64,000 nt of DNA from Aquabacter sp040049275 (GCF_040049275.1 NZ_JBDZDT010000009.1:62001-126000), one strand, 5' to 3'; shown: positions 8,433 to 17,690, counted from the stretch's first letter. The notes: a model not told the origin generated them from the sequence alone. Made by a program: numbers and translations.

Positions 8433-9476
8433 CTAAGCACTCTGCCGCACGCTGCCCGCCCGCCCGATCATGCCGACGGGCGGCTGGAAATTGCGCCGAT
8501 ACTGCCCGGGCGTCAGGCCCGTGAGCTTGCGGAACAGCCGCCGGAACGAGGCCTCGTCCTCATAGCCCACCTCCTCGGAGATCTCAGCCACGGCGGCATG
8601 GCTGGTTTCGAGAAGCTGCTTCGCCTCCTCCACCCGCAACGTCTGCACATAGGACAAAGGCGAATAGCCCGTCGCCGCGCGGAATCTCCGGTCGAAGCTG
8701 CGCTTGGGGAGCCCCGCTTCCCCCACCAGCCCGGCGACCACGTCCCGGCTGTGATAATGCTCCGCGATCCATTGCTGGCAGCGCAGGATGATGGCGTCGC
8801 CGTGCTTCACGTTCTGGATCATGGATACATAGGGAAGCTGCCCGTCGCGATGCCACTGGTAGAGGAACAGCTTGGACATGCGGATGGCTTCCTCGGTGCC
8901 CCCGTGCTTGGCCACGAGAAGCAGAGCGAGATCCTGCCAGGATGAGGCGCCGCCCGCGCAATAGAGGGTCTGCGCCGGGCCGGTCTGCACCAGGATGCGC
9001 TCGATACGCAGCGTGACCTCGGGATAATATTCCTGGAACAGCGGGGCATAGGCGAAATGGGTGGTGGCCTCGTGCCCGTCCAGAAGCCCCGCCTCCGCCA
9101 GCACGATGCTCCCCCCGCAGGCCGCGTAGATCTGCGCGCCCTTGGCATGCATCGTCCGGATCCAATCGATGAGCGGGCGGTCCAGATCACGCGGCGACTG
9201 GCCGGGCCAGATGACCACATTGGGGACGAAGACGATGTCGGTCTCCTCCACCGCATCGATCCTCTCCTGCGGGACGATGCGCACGCCCGTGATGATCTCC
9301 ATGGGCGCGGTGTCGTTGGCGACGAGCCGCGGCTCGAACAGGCCCTCGGGGGTCCCGCCCTTCACATTGTCCCACGCACGCCCCGCCGCCCAGAGGGTGT
9401 CGAACACGCCGTAGATGATGGAGGGGTCGCACTCCGGGAATACCGGAATGCTGACGCGCACGCGTTTCGAAGTCAT
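8433..9476 (-). CDS. GlxA-family transcriptional regulator (DJ-1/PfpI plus AraC domains)
   Basis: 347 residues. The N-terminal 190 residues form a DJ-1/PfpI-like amidotransferase fold, with the nucleophile-elbow region AACGGSIVLAEAGLL near 118-132. The C-terminal 110 residues are an AraC-type double helix-turn-helix, with RRFRAATGYSPLSYVQTLRV and FRRLFRKLTGLTPGQYR. This is the architecture of GlxA/FtrA regulators, many of which control amine or amino-acid catabolism genes. It is divergent from the methyltransferase gene at 9603, with 126 bases between them that could carry its own and that gene's control sites. The effector is unknown. Confidence 0.88.
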   Translation of the reverse strand: MTSKRVRVSIPVFPECDPSIIYGVFDTLWAAGRAWDNVKGGTPEGLFEPRLVANDTAPMEIITGVRIVPQERIDAVEETDIVFVPNVVIWPGQSPRDLDRPLIDWIRTMHAKGAQIYAACGGSIVLAEAGLLDGHEATTHFAYAPLFQEYYPEVTLRIERILVQTGPAQTLYCAGGASSWQDLALLLVAKHGGTEEAIRMSKLFLYQWHRDGQLPYVSMIQNVKHGDAIILRCQQWIAEHYHSRDVVAGLVGEAGLPKRSFDRRFRAATGYSPLSYVQTLRVEEAKQLLETSHAAVAEISEEVGYEDEASFRRLFRKLTGLTPGQYRRNFQPPVGMIGRAGSVRQSA

Positions 9477-9602
9477 GGCGATGACGCCCGGATGGCTCGA
9501 ATGGCTCGGAAGCGGCCATTCTGCCTCTCACGGGAGACCTCACGCAAGGGTAGGACCCGGGGACTGGCGCATCTGCGCGCCCCTTCCCGCGAGGCATGAA
9601 CG

Positions 9603-10649
9603 ATGACACTCAACATGGAAAAGCTGGAGCCGCTGCTCGGCACCGTCGTGAACGAACTGGGCGCGGCCTCCAACGCAGCCCTGGTGATCCTCGGAGACAA
9701 GCTGGGGCTTTTCCGCGCCCTCTCGCACGGTGCCATGCGGCCGGCGGAACTGGCGGAGAAGACCGGCACCCATGAGCGCTATGTGCGCGAATGGCTGTCC
9801 GCCCAGGCAGCATCGGGCTTTGTGGAGTACGACACTGGCACCGGCACATTCTCCCTGTCGCCCGAGCAGGCGGCGGTGTTCGCGGACGAGGACAGCCCGG
9901 CCTTCCTCGCGGGCGCGTTCAGCTTCCTCACCGCCGTCTATCACGACGAGCCGAAGCTCACCGATGCCTTCCGGACCGGAGAGGGCCTCCATTGGGGCGA
10001 GCGCTGCAACTGCCTGTTCTGCGGCATCGAGCGCTTCTTCCGCACGGGATACCGCACGAACCTCGTCGCCGAATGGCTGCCGGCCCTCGATGGCGTGGTG
10101 GAGAAGCTGGAGCGCGGCGCGAAGGTGGCGGACGTGGGCTGCGGCCACGGCGCCTCCACTTTGCTCATGGCGGAGGCGTTCCCGAATTCCGAGTTCGTGG
10201 GCATCGACTATCACGATGCCTCCATCGCCCATGCGCAGAGCCAAGCCGCCGGGCGCGCGAACATCCGCTTCGACACCGCGCGGGCGCAGGACTTCGCCGG
10301 CGCCGGCTATGATCTCGTCACCATGTTCGACGCCCTTCACGACATGGGCGATCCGGTGGGCGCGGTCACCCATGCAAAACGTGTGCTGCGGGACGACGGG
10401 ACGCTGATGCTGGTGGAGCCGGCGGCCGGGGATGATCTCGGCGAGAACCTCAATCCTGTGGGGCGGGCCTATTATGCCGGCTCGACCCATATCTGCGTGC
10501 CGACCTCCCTCAACCAGGAGGTGGGGCTCGCGCTCGGCGCGCAGGCGGGCGCGAAGCGGATCGGCGAAGTGGTGCGCAGCGGCGGCTTCACCCGCTTCCG
10601 CAAGGCCACCGCCAACCCGTTCAACATGATCCTGGAGGCGCGGCCTTAG
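9603..10649 (+). CDS. class I SAM-dependent methyltransferase with winged-helix N-terminus
   Basis: 348 residues. Residues about 20-90 resemble the winged-helix dimerisation domain of O-methyltransferases (NAALVILGDKLGLFRAL, HERYVREWLSAQAASG). The SAM-binding motif I ADVGCGHGASTLL is near 177-189, followed by the acidic FVGIDYHD strand. An unusual CNCLFCG cluster is present near residues 137-143. Such proteins methylate small metabolites; the substrate cannot be told. A GlxA-like regulator is divergent upstream and may control it. The ATG at 9603 is the only sensible start. Confidence 0.82.
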   Translation: MTLNMEKLEPLLGTVVNELGAASNAALVILGDKLGLFRALSHGAMRPAELAEKTGTHERYVREWLSAQAASGFVEYDTGTGTFSLSPEQAAVFADEDSPAFLAGAFSFLTAVYHDEPKLTDAFRTGEGLHWGERCNCLFCGIERFFRTGYRTNLVAEWLPALDGVVEKLERGAKVADVGCGHGASTLLMAEAFPNSEFVGIDYHDASIAHAQSQAAGRANIRFDTARAQDFAGAGYDLVTMFDALHDMGDPVGAVTHAKRVLRDDGTLMLVEPAAGDDLGENLNPVGRAYYAGSTHICVPTSLNQEVGLALGAQAGAKRIGEVVRSGGFTRFRKATANPFNMILEARP

Positions 10650-10679
10650 GGGAGATCAACATTCGAGCTGGAAATGATT

Positions 10680-10801
10680 CCCTCTCCCGCTTGCGGGGGA
10701 GGGTTAGGGAGGGGGCAGCTCAAGCAGTGCTAAGCCGCGACGATCCGAGGGGGCGCGTCCTTTCCCCCTCCCCAGCCCTCCCCCGCAAGCGGGAGAGGGG
10801 G
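10680..10801. repeat. paired palindromic repeat, family B, copy 1
   Basis: About 122 bases with inverted ends: CCCTCTCCCGCTTGCGGG at the left and CCCGCAAGCGGGAGAGGG at the right. Each arm also folds on itself through CCCGCTTGCGGG. The middle contains GAGGGTTAGGGAGGG and its counterpart CCCTCCCCAGCCCTCCC. It separates the convergent 3' ends of the methyltransferase and pyruvate kinase genes. A second full copy is at 59971 and a half copy at 49110. Confidence 0.85.
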
Positions 10802-10848
10802 TGCATTGCCCCTGGGCATGATGAATGGAGAGGGCAGCTCGCCCTCCC

Positions 10849-12270
10849 TCACGTCCCCGGAACGAAGGCGATGCGCAGCATGTTGGTGGCGCCCGGCGTG
10901 CCGAAGGGAACGCCCGCCACCACGATGATGCGCTGGCCCGCCTTGGCGAAATTATCCAGGAAGGCGTGCCGGCAGGCGCGGTCCACCATGTCGCCCACAT
11001 CATGGGCGTCCTCGGTGACGATGCAGTGCACGCCCCACACGAGCGTCAGCCGCCGCGCGGTCGCGGCGTTGGGCGTGAGCGCGATGGTGAGCGGGCGCGG
11101 GCGCTCGCGCGCTACCCGGAGCGCGGTGGCGCCCGAGGCGGTCCAGCAGACAATGGCGCCGAGATCCAGTGTCTCGGCGATGTCCCGCGCCGCCGCAGCG
11201 ATGGCGTCGGAGGTGGTGGCCTCCGGCTCCGCTCGCTGGTTGTTCAGCACCTGCCTGTAGGTGGGGTCGCGCTCCACCTCCTCGGCGATGCGGTTCATGG
11301 TGGCGACCGCTTCCACGGGATACTGCCCCGCCGCGCTCTCGGCGGACAGCATGATGGCGTCCGCCCCTTCGAACACTGCGGTCGCCACGTCCGAGACCTC
11401 GGCGCGGGTGGGCACGGGGGCGGTGATCATGCTTTCCAGCATCTGGGTGGCCACCACCACGGGCGTACCGGAGCGCCGCGCCGCGCGCGTCATCTGCTTC
11501 TGCACGCCGGGCACCCGCTCCAGCGGCATCTCCACACCAAGGTCGCCGCGCGCCACCATGAGCGAATCCGACAGCTCCATGATCTCGGAAAGGCGCGTCA
11601 CCGCCTGCGGCTTCTCCACCTTCACCATGACGCCGGCCCGTCCGCGGGCGATCTTGCGGGCTTCGGCCACGTCTTCCGGGCGCTGCACGAAGGAGAGGGC
11701 GATCCAGTCCGCGCCCACTTCCAGTGCCGCGTCCAGGTCCTTGCGGTCCTTGGGCGTCAAGGCGGAGGCGGGGATGGTGGTATCCGGCAGGCTCACGCCC
11801 TTGCGGTCGGAAATGCGCCCGCCCACCACCACGCGCGTCACCGCGCGCTCGGGGGAGGCCTCCTCCACCAGAAGGCGGATCTTGCCGTCGTCCAGCAGCA
11901 AAGAGTGGCCGGGCTCAAGGGCGGCTAGGATTTCCGGGTGCGGCAGGTGCACCCGCTCCGCAGTGCCCGGCGCGGGGTCCGAATCGAGCGTGAAGGCGGC
12001 ACCCGGCGCCAGAACAGCGAAAGAGCCCTCGAACGCGGCGAGCCGGAGCTTGGGGCCCTGAAGGTCCACCAGGATGCCGATGGGCCTGTTGTGCTTCTCC
12101 TCGATGGCACGGATGGTGGCGACGAAGGCGCGCAGCTTGTCGTGGGGGGTATGGCTCATATTGATGCGGAACACGTCCGCACCGGCCACGAACAGGCGCT
12201 CGATGATTTCGGGGTCGGAGGATGCGGGGCCTAAGGTCGCGACGATCTTGGTGCGGCGCTGGCGTCTCAT
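10849..12270 (-). CDS. pyk: pyruvate kinase
   Basis: Converts phosphoenolpyruvate and ADP to pyruvate and ATP, the last step of glycolysis. 473 residues, standard length. The N-terminus RTKIVATLGPASS, the substrate-site FRINMSHTPHD, the K-containing signature VMVKVEKPQA near residue 217, the ARGDLGVEMP loop near 240 and VVVATQMLESM near 270 are all diagnostic. Domain order is A with inserted B (about 67-165), then the C regulatory domain. It lies 38 bases downstream of the DUF1036 gene on the same strand, a pairing common in Rhizobiales, so co-transcription is likely. Confidence 0.97.
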   Translation of the reverse strand: MRRQRRTKIVATLGPASSDPEIIERLFVAGADVFRINMSHTPHDKLRAFVATIRAIEEKHNRPIGILVDLQGPKLRLAAFEGSFAVLAPGAAFTLDSDPAPGTAERVHLPHPEILAALEPGHSLLLDDGKIRLLVEEASPERAVTRVVVGGRISDRKGVSLPDTTIPASALTPKDRKDLDAALEVGADWIALSFVQRPEDVAEARKIARGRAGVMVKVEKPQAVTRLSEIMELSDSLMVARGDLGVEMPLERVPGVQKQMTRAARRSGTPVVVATQMLESMITAPVPTRAEVSDVATAVFEGADAIMLSAESAAGQYPVEAVATMNRIAEEVERDPTYRQVLNNQRAEPEATTSDAIAAAARDIAETLDLGAIVCWTASGATALRVARERPRPLTIALTPNAATARRLTLVWGVHCIVTEDAHDVGDMVDRACRHAFLDNFAKAGQRIIVVAGVPFGTPGATNMLRIAFVPGT

Positions 12271-12308
12271 GGGCGTCCTCCGTTTGGCGCCGCCGGCCGC
12301 CCCTTCCC

Positions 12309-12815
12309 TTAGGGACTCTTGGGCCGCGGCGCGGGATTGGGCAGCGGCATGGGGGCGCCGCCGGGAATGGGGGGCACGGCCGAGGGCCTGGCGGCCTCGG
12401 TCTGGTTCTTCTCTGTCAGCTGGACCGTCCAGCCGCGCTGCTCCTTGGTGTCCACTTCGAGGAAACCTGTGCGGTCAAAGCCCCGCGCCAGGCAATCCTC
12501 GGTCCCCCGGATGGTAAACTCCTTGTCTCTCGTACACATGAAGGCGCGGCCCGACCATTCGCCGCCCTGATCATAATCGACAGCGTAGAGGTAATAGAAG
12601 CGCGCCACGAGATCTCCGCGCAGCAGCGTTTCGCAGCTGTTGGCGGCGACGTTCCACCAGCCCTCGGTCATCCAGATGTCGTTTTCCTTGTAGCCGACGG
12701 CGACGCCGACCCGGCTCTGGGTGCGGTTGCACAGGCGGAAATCGGCGGCAGCCAAGGCCGGCATCAGCGGTGTCAGGGCGCCGGCCAGCGCGAGCGCACA
12801 GAGGAGGGCCCGCAT
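12309..12815 (-). CDS. DUF1036 family exported protein
   Basis: 168 residues from the chosen ATG at 12815, which starts a clean signal peptide (MRALLCALALAGAL, cleavage likely after ALAA near residue 24). An upstream in-frame ATG at 12878 would add 21 mostly basic residues ahead of the signal and is less likely. The mature part begins ADFRLCNRTQSRVGVAVGY, the hallmark of DUF1036, and carries three further cysteines that could form disulfides; the C-terminus is proline-rich. Probably periplasmic. It precedes pyk on the same strand. Function unknown. Confidence 0.85.
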   Translation of the reverse strand: MRALLCALALAGALTPLMPALAAADFRLCNRTQSRVGVAVGYKENDIWMTEGWWNVAANSCETLLRGDLVARFYYLYAVDYDQGGEWSGRAFMCTRDKEFTIRGTEDCLARGFDRTGFLEVDTKEQRGWTVQLTEKNQTEAARPSAVPPIPGGAPMPLPNPAPRPKSP

Positions 12816-13039
12816 CCGGCGCCGAAGTGGCGCTGCGAGACGCCGGCGGATACTGGGGAACAGACAGCGGCGAGGCATGGGGTGCGTGTGTGCCCTTGCG
12901 CGGGACGAGCGTCAATGCCCGCGCTTGCGGTCACGGGCCAAGCGGGCTTTTTCGGCAGTGATCGGGGCGAGAAGGAGGCGGGCGGCCTTGCGGGACGGCG
13001 GCGCTTTGTCCACATGCTCCAGCAGAAGAGGATCAGGCC

Positions 13040-13357
13040 ATGACCGACACCCCCGAGACACCGCTTCCCGAGACTGTGCGCGAGCGCCTGGAAGCCGCCG
13101 CGTTCCGCCGGCTCCTGGAGCATCTGCGCGCCCATCCCGAGGTCCAGAACATCGACCTCATGAATCTCGCCGGCTTTTGCCGGAACTGCCTCTCCAACTG
13201 GTATCTGGAGGCCGCCGAGAAGGAGGGCGTGCCGCTGACCAAGGATCAGAGCCGGCATGCGGTCTACGGCATGAGCTATGAGGCGTGGAAGGAACAGCAC
13301 CAGCGCGAGGCGAGCGCGGGGCAGAAAGCGGCGTTCGAGGGCAAAGCGGGGCATTAG
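13040..13357 (+). CDS. DUF1244 domain protein
   Basis: 105 residues, matching the small cytoplasmic DUF1244 family widespread in proteobacteria. The central stretch NLAGFCRNCLSNWY near residues 42-55, with two cysteines three residues apart, and the SRHAVYGMSYEAWK stretch are typical. The family has been described as an all-helical dimer of unknown function. An AGAGGATC ribosome site precedes the ATG. Divergent from the DUF1036 gene. Confidence 0.85.
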   Translation: MTDTPETPLPETVRERLEAAAFRRLLEHLRAHPEVQNIDLMNLAGFCRNCLSNWYLEAAEKEGVPLTKDQSRHAVYGMSYEAWKEQHQREASAGQKAAFEGKAGH

Positions 13358-13427
13358 CGGCGGCACGTCGTCCGCGGGCCGGGACCAATCACATTTATCC
13401 CACCCCGTGAATAGCGGGGACACTTCC

Positions 13428-13457
13428 TTGACCTTTGCGCTCCCATGCGGCCTGTAT
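13428..13457 (+). promoter_or_regulatory. possible sigma-70 promoter for gapR
   Basis: TTGACC at 13428-13433 and CTGTAT at 13452-13457 with an 18-base spacer, about 30 bases upstream of the gapR start. Only the minus 35 element is a good match. Confidence 0.3.
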
Positions 13458-13490
13458 CCCGCCCTTGTTTGGCTTCAGGAGTAGGCCCAC

Positions 13491-13754
13491 GTGTCGGAAG
13501 ACGTCTCGGATGCCCCCGCGGGCTTCGCCAAGGAACAGCTTAAATCCTTCATCGAGCGCGTGGAGCGCCTTGAGGAGGAGAAGAAGGCCATTGCGGACGA
13601 CATCAAGGACGTGTTCGCCGAGGCTAAGGCCAACGGCTTCGACGTGAAGGCCCTGCGGACCATCCTCAAGATCCGCAAGGAGGATGCCGACGAGCGCAAG
13701 GAGCATGAGGCGATCGTGGACCTCTACATGCAGGCGCTCGGGATCTTCTCCTGA
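13491..13754 (+). CDS. gapR: nucleoid-associated protein GapR (DUF2312)
   Basis: 87 residues starting with GTG at 13491, preceded by AGGAG. The body is a continuous charged helix: FAKEQLKSFIERVERLEEEK then a conserved DVFAEAKANGFDVKALRTI segment and KIRKEDADERKEHEA. This is the DUF2312/GapR family; in Caulobacter, GapR encircles overtwisted DNA ahead of replication and transcription and stimulates topoisomerases. The assignment rests on strong sequence resemblance; the cellular role here is by analogy. Single-gene unit, ending before a family A repeat. Confidence 0.9.
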   Translation: MSEDVSDAPAGFAKEQLKSFIERVERLEEEKKAIADDIKDVFAEAKANGFDVKALRTILKIRKEDADERKEHEAIVDLYMQALGIFS

Positions 13755-13840
13755 CGGTTGGATCCGCTCTCTCGCTTGGAGGAAGGCTGGAGAGGGGAAT
13801 GGCGTTCGTCTGCGGCGAGCCAATCTGCCAAAGACCAATG

Positions 13841-13935
13841 GTCATGGCCGGGCTTGTCCCGGCCATCCACGGGGCTCCGCTGGGTGCGCACGCAACGGGG
13901 AGACGTGGATGCCCGGGACAAGCCCAGGCATGACG
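13841..13935. repeat. paired palindromic repeat, family A, copy 3 (reverse orientation)
   Basis: The GGCCGGG arm comes first (GTCATGGCCGGGC at 13841) and the GCCCGGG arm second (GATGCCCGGGAC, ending CATGACG), so this copy is inverted relative to those at 4098, 8291 and 34851. One arm carries a mismatch (GCCCAGGC). It lies between the convergent 3' ends of gapR and the globin gene. Confidence 0.8.
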
Positions 13936-13981
13936 TCAATAAACGGCGTGGCGCTTCTCCCGCACGCCAACAGGCCGCCCG

Positions 13982-14374
13982 TCAGTCGCGATTCTGCATG
14001 TGCGCGGCGAGGGCCTCCACCTTGGGGAGGACCAGCCCCCGTAGCGCCGCATCCGGCACTGTCTCGGCGAAAGCCTGGCGGAAGCAGGCGAGCCAGCCGT
14101 CGCGCTCCCTCGGGCCGATGGCGGCTGGGAAATGGCGGCGCCGCAGCATGGGCGCGCCATGCCGCTCCACGAACAGAGGCGGGCCGCCCAGCCAGTAGGA
14201 GAGGTATTCGAACAGCTTCTGCTCGCTGCCCTCCAGGTTCGGCGGGTGGATGGCCCGGCATTCCGCCGCCTCGGGCAGCGTGTCCATGAGCGCGTAGAAG
14301 CGCCGGGTGAGGCGGCGCACGCCGTCCTCGCCGCCGATGCGGTCATAAAGCGTGGATTCGGCGGGTTCGCTCAC
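13982..14374 (-). CDS. group II truncated hemoglobin
   Basis: 130 residues, the length of a 2-on-2 globin. It has the start YDRIGGEDGVRRLTRRFYALMD, with Tyr in the B helix, the proximal-His region GGPPLFVERHGAPMLRRRH near residues 64-82 and the conserved Trp in RDGWLACFRQAF. These are group II (HbO/YjbI) features; members bind O2 and are linked to oxygen, peroxide or nitrosative stress handling. Its start overlaps the mobA stop by four bases, so the two genes are coupled. Heme binding is inferred from the family. Confidence 0.88.
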   Translation of the reverse strand: MSEPAESTLYDRIGGEDGVRRLTRRFYALMDTLPEAAECRAIHPPNLEGSEQKLFEYLSYWLGGPPLFVERHGAPMLRRRHFPAAIGPRERDGWLACFRQAFAETVPDAALRGLVLPKVEALAAHMQNRD

Positions 14375-14982
14375 GCCTCGCCCGCCTTCGCCCGCGCCTG
14401 CTCCAGATCATCCGGCGTGTTCACGTTGAAGAACACCTCAGCCTCTTCCGTGTAGGCGGCGATGTCGTCGGGCGGGAGGATGCAGGCGTTGAGGGCGGCG
14501 ACGAACCGCTCCATGCGCAGGTCGCCGCGCACCAGGAAGGGCGGCACGAGCGACGCGATGCGCCGGGCATAGATCGCATGCAGCGGCTGGAGGCCGTAGC
14601 CGTCGCGCGGCACTGCGGCGTCGTGATCGCCGATGCTGAAGGCAAGGTGGCGGATCAGGGCCGGCGAGATGAAGGGCATGTCGCAGCCGCAGACGAACAC
14701 GGCCTCGGTGGGCGCATTCAGCAGCGCCGCGTGGAGGCCGCCCAGCGCCCCGTGGCCGGGCATGGCATCCGGGAACACGGAGAGGCCGCGGCTTTCATAG
14801 GGCGCGGGATCGTTGGCGATCACCATCACGTGCTCGCAGGTTTCCTCCAGCCGCGCGAGGATGCGATCGATGACCGCCGCGCCGCCCACCGTGACGAGCG
14901 CCTTGTTCACATGGCCCATGCGCCGCGCCTGTCCGCCGGCGAGCACGGCGCCGGTGAGGCCGGCAATGCGATGGTTGCTCAT
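14371..14982 (-). CDS. mobA: molybdenum cofactor guanylyltransferase MobA
   Basis: Transfers GMP from GTP to molybdopterin to make the guanine-dinucleotide form of the cofactor used by DMSO-reductase-type enzymes. 203 residues from the ATG at 14982; longer in-frame extensions upstream are proline- and arginine-rich and look non-coding. The nucleotidyltransferase signature VLAGGQARRMGHVNKAL lies near residues 13-29 and VCGCDMPFIS near 97-106. The next gene, a truncated globin, overlaps its stop by four bases. Confidence 0.92.
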   Translation of the reverse strand: MSNHRIAGLTGAVLAGGQARRMGHVNKALVTVGGAAVIDRILARLEETCEHVMVIANDPAPYESRGLSVFPDAMPGHGALGGLHAALLNAPTEAVFVCGCDMPFISPALIRHLAFSIGDHDAAVPRDGYGLQPLHAIYARRIASLVPPFLVRGDLRMERFVAALNACILPPDDIAAYTEEAEVFFNVNTPDDLEQARAKAGEA

Positions 14983-15055
14983 GTCTCTTCCCCGCGTCCC
15001 CCGACGCGCTTTTATCGCGGCGCCGCGGCGGGGTCCAACCGAAGCGCCATGGCCC

Positions 15056-17527
15056 TCACGTCCCGCGCGGCTTGGCGCGGCTGGTGGCGGGGGCGCTGGC
15101 GGGGTCCTCGGGCCAGGGGTGCTTGGGATAGCGTCCGCGCATCTCGGCCCGCACATCCCGCCAGGAGCCCCGCCAGAATTGCGGCAGGTCCTTCGTCACT
15201 TGGATCGGCCGGTGCGCCGGCGAGAGCAGCGACAGGGTGAGCGGCACCCGCCCGCCGGCAATGACGGGATGGGCGGTGAGGCCGAATAGCTCCTGCACCC
15301 GCACCGGTAGCACGGGGCCCTCTTCTCCATACTCGATGGGCAAGCGGGAGCCGGAGGGGGCGCTGAAATGGGTCGGCGCCTCCGCCTCCAGGCGGGCGGA
15401 CAGTTCATAGGGCAGCAAGGCCCGGAGCGCATTGGAGAGATCGTCCGCGCCGATCTCCTGAAGCGCCGTCTTCCCCGACACGAAAGGCGCGAGCCAATCC
15501 TCCGCATGGTCCGCCAGCGCTGTCTCGGAAAGGTCCGGCCAGGGCTCGCCCTCGGCGCGGCGCAGGAAGTTCACCCGGTCGCGCCATTGGGAGAGCGCAG
15601 CCGTCCAGGGCAGGCGGGCAAGGCCGAGCGCGACGACGCCCCGTGCCAATGCCCGCGCGGTCTCCTCGCCCGCCGGCACCGCGCGCGGGCGCTCCGCCAG
15701 GACGAGGGCCGCGAGCCGGCGGGTCTCCCGCGCCCGCACCGCCGCCGCGTCCCGGTCGAAGGCCACTTCCACCCCAGAGGTGATATCGGCGGCGAACAGG
15801 CGTTCCAGTTCCTCCTCCGAAATCTCCGCCGCCAGCGTGATGCGCGCCGCCTCGGCCCGGCCGGACACCTCCGCCACCGCGAGGTATGGCGCGCGGGCGA
15901 GGGAGACCGCCGGGTCCATCACCCCGCCGCGCCCGTTGGCGAGAAGGAAGCGCGTGCCGTCACCCCGCGATTTCGCCACCCGGTCGGGATAGGCGGCCGC
16001 CAGCAGGGCGGCGGGCGAGGGGCGAGGCGCGACCGAAGATCCTTTGCCGGCTGCATCAGCCCAGCGGGCGGCAAGGCGGCGGGCATCGTCCGCCCGGCGC
16101 GAGCGGTCCCGGCGGAAGCCGTCCAGGCGGTGCAGGAGGTCGACGCCGTCCCCGCCCAGCCCCCGCTCCACCAGGATGGCGGCGATATCTGCGGCAAGCG
16201 CCCCTGCCCCCGCATCTGCGCCGATCACCACCATATGCGCGAGGCGCGGCGGCAGCGGCAGGCGCGCCATGCGTTGTCCGAGAGGCGTCACTGCCCCCTC
16301 CCGATCGAGTGCGCCCAGCAGCACCAGCAGCGCCTTCGCTTCCGCCAGGGCGGGCACGGGGGGCGGATCGAGGAAAGCGAGGCTCCTGGCATCGCGCACG
16401 CCCCAGGCGGCGAGATCCAGCACCAGGCCGGAAAGATCGGCGGCAAGGATTTCCGGGGTCGCGAAGGGCCTGAGGCTCGCGGTCTCGCCCTCGCTCCAGA
16501 GCCGATAGCACACCCCCGGCTCGGTGCGCCCGGCGCGGCCGCGCCTTTGGTCGGCGGCGGCGCGGGAGACGCGCACGGTCTCGAGCCGCGTCAGCCCAAC
16601 GTCCGGCTCGAAACGCGGGACACGGGCAAAGCCTGAATCCACCACCACCCGCACGCCCTCAATGGTGAGGCTGGTCTCGGCGATGGAGGTGGCGAGCACC
16701 ACCTTACGCCTGCCCGGCGGTGCGGGGTCCACGGCCCGGTCCTGCTCGGCCGCATCCAGCGCGCCGAACAGGGGCACGATATCGATTGCGGGATCGCGCA
16801 CCCGCTCCCGTAGAAGGGTCTCGGTGCGCCGGATTTCCCCCGCGCCCGGCAGGAAGGCGAGCACCGAGCCGCGCTCGGCATTCAGCGCGCGCATCACCGC
16901 ATCCGCCATCTGCCGGTCGATGTGGGCGCGCGGATCGCGACCGAGATGGAGCGTCTCCACGGGGAAGGCGCGGCCCTCGCTCTCGATCACCGGCGCGGGC
17001 TCGCCCTCCGCCCCCAGGAGAGCCGCCACACGGGCGCCGTCGAGGGTGGCGGACATGGCGAGGAGCCGCAGATCCTCCCTGAGGCCGCCTTGGGCATCGA
17101 GCGCGAGCGCAAGGCCGAGATCGGCATCCAGCGAGCGCTCGTGGAATTCATCGAACAGCACGGCGGCGATGCCGGACAGCTCCGGATCGTCCAGCATCAT
17201 GCGGGTGAAGACGCCTTCGGTGATCACCTCTATCCGGGTGCGCCTGGAGACTTCGGCCCGCAGCCGCACGCGATAGCCCACCCGCTCGCCCACGGGCTCG
17301 CCCAGAGTCTTCGCCATACGGGTGGCGGCGGCGCGGGCGGCAAGCCGGCGCGGCTCCAGTACTAGGATCTTCCGGCCGGCGACCCAGCCCTCATCCATCA
17401 GCGCTAGCGGCACCCGCGTCGTCTTGCCCGCTCCGGGCGGCGCCACCAGCACGGCGGACGTCCGCGCCGCGAGGGTGTCACGCACGGCGGGAAGCACGGC
17501 GTCAATGGGAAGGGGCGTGTCGAACAT
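15056..17527 (-). CDS. hrpB: ATP-dependent helicase HrpB
   Basis: DEAH/RHA-type helicase, 823 residues from the ATG at 17527, which equals the usual HrpB length; another ATG at 17548 would add seven residues. Motif I is APPGAGKTTRVPLAL near residues 28-42, motif II reads FDEFHERSLDADLGLAL (the DEFH variant usual in HrpB), motif III MSATLD, and the C-terminal domain includes VLATSIAETSLTI and the arginine finger region QRRGRAGRTEPG. The cellular role of HrpB is still poorly defined. It stands alone, with a decayed half repeat just upstream of its start. Confidence 0.93.
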   Translation of the reverse strand: MFDTPLPIDAVLPAVRDTLAARTSAVLVAPPGAGKTTRVPLALMDEGWVAGRKILVLEPRRLAARAAATRMAKTLGEPVGERVGYRVRLRAEVSRRTRIEVITEGVFTRMMLDDPELSGIAAVLFDEFHERSLDADLGLALALDAQGGLREDLRLLAMSATLDGARVAALLGAEGEPAPVIESEGRAFPVETLHLGRDPRAHIDRQMADAVMRALNAERGSVLAFLPGAGEIRRTETLLRERVRDPAIDIVPLFGALDAAEQDRAVDPAPPGRRKVVLATSIAETSLTIEGVRVVVDSGFARVPRFEPDVGLTRLETVRVSRAAADQRRGRAGRTEPGVCYRLWSEGETASLRPFATPEILAADLSGLVLDLAAWGVRDARSLAFLDPPPVPALAEAKALLVLLGALDREGAVTPLGQRMARLPLPPRLAHMVVIGADAGAGALAADIAAILVERGLGGDGVDLLHRLDGFRRDRSRRADDARRLAARWADAAGKGSSVAPRPSPAALLAAAYPDRVAKSRGDGTRFLLANGRGGVMDPAVSLARAPYLAVAEVSGRAEAARITLAAEISEEELERLFAADITSGVEVAFDRDAAAVRARETRRLAALVLAERPRAVPAGEETARALARGVVALGLARLPWTAALSQWRDRVNFLRRAEGEPWPDLSETALADHAEDWLAPFVSGKTALQEIGADDLSNALRALLPYELSARLEAEAPTHFSAPSGSRLPIEYGEEGPVLPVRVQELFGLTAHPVIAGGRVPLTLSLLSPAHRPIQVTKDLPQFWRGSWRDVRAEMRGRYPKHPWPEDPASAPATSRAKPRGT

Positions 17528-17540
17528 GGGACTTGGCGCG

Positions 17541-17573
17541 ACCGTCATGGCAAGGGCTTGTCCCGGCCATCCA
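17541..17573. repeat. degenerate half copy of repeat family A
   Basis: CCGTCATGG, GGGCTTGTCCCGGCCATCCATG: one arm of the family A element with substitutions, overlapping the start region of hrpB. The partner arm is missing. Read as a decayed copy. Confidence 0.5.
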
Positions 17574-17690
17574 TGCCCGCCGGTTAGCACAGGCATCATG
17601 CGGCTGTCGAAACGGAGCGTTGCCCCGCATTGGGTCGTCCGCAGGGCTTGAGCCGAGAACCGCGATCCAGCGCGTGAAGAGATGGCCGGC

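Noticed and set aside
12915..12952. Hairpin followed by TTTTT between DUF1036 and DUF1244 genes
   Set aside because: The stem is interrupted and no plus-strand gene ends upstream of it, so a terminator role is not supported.
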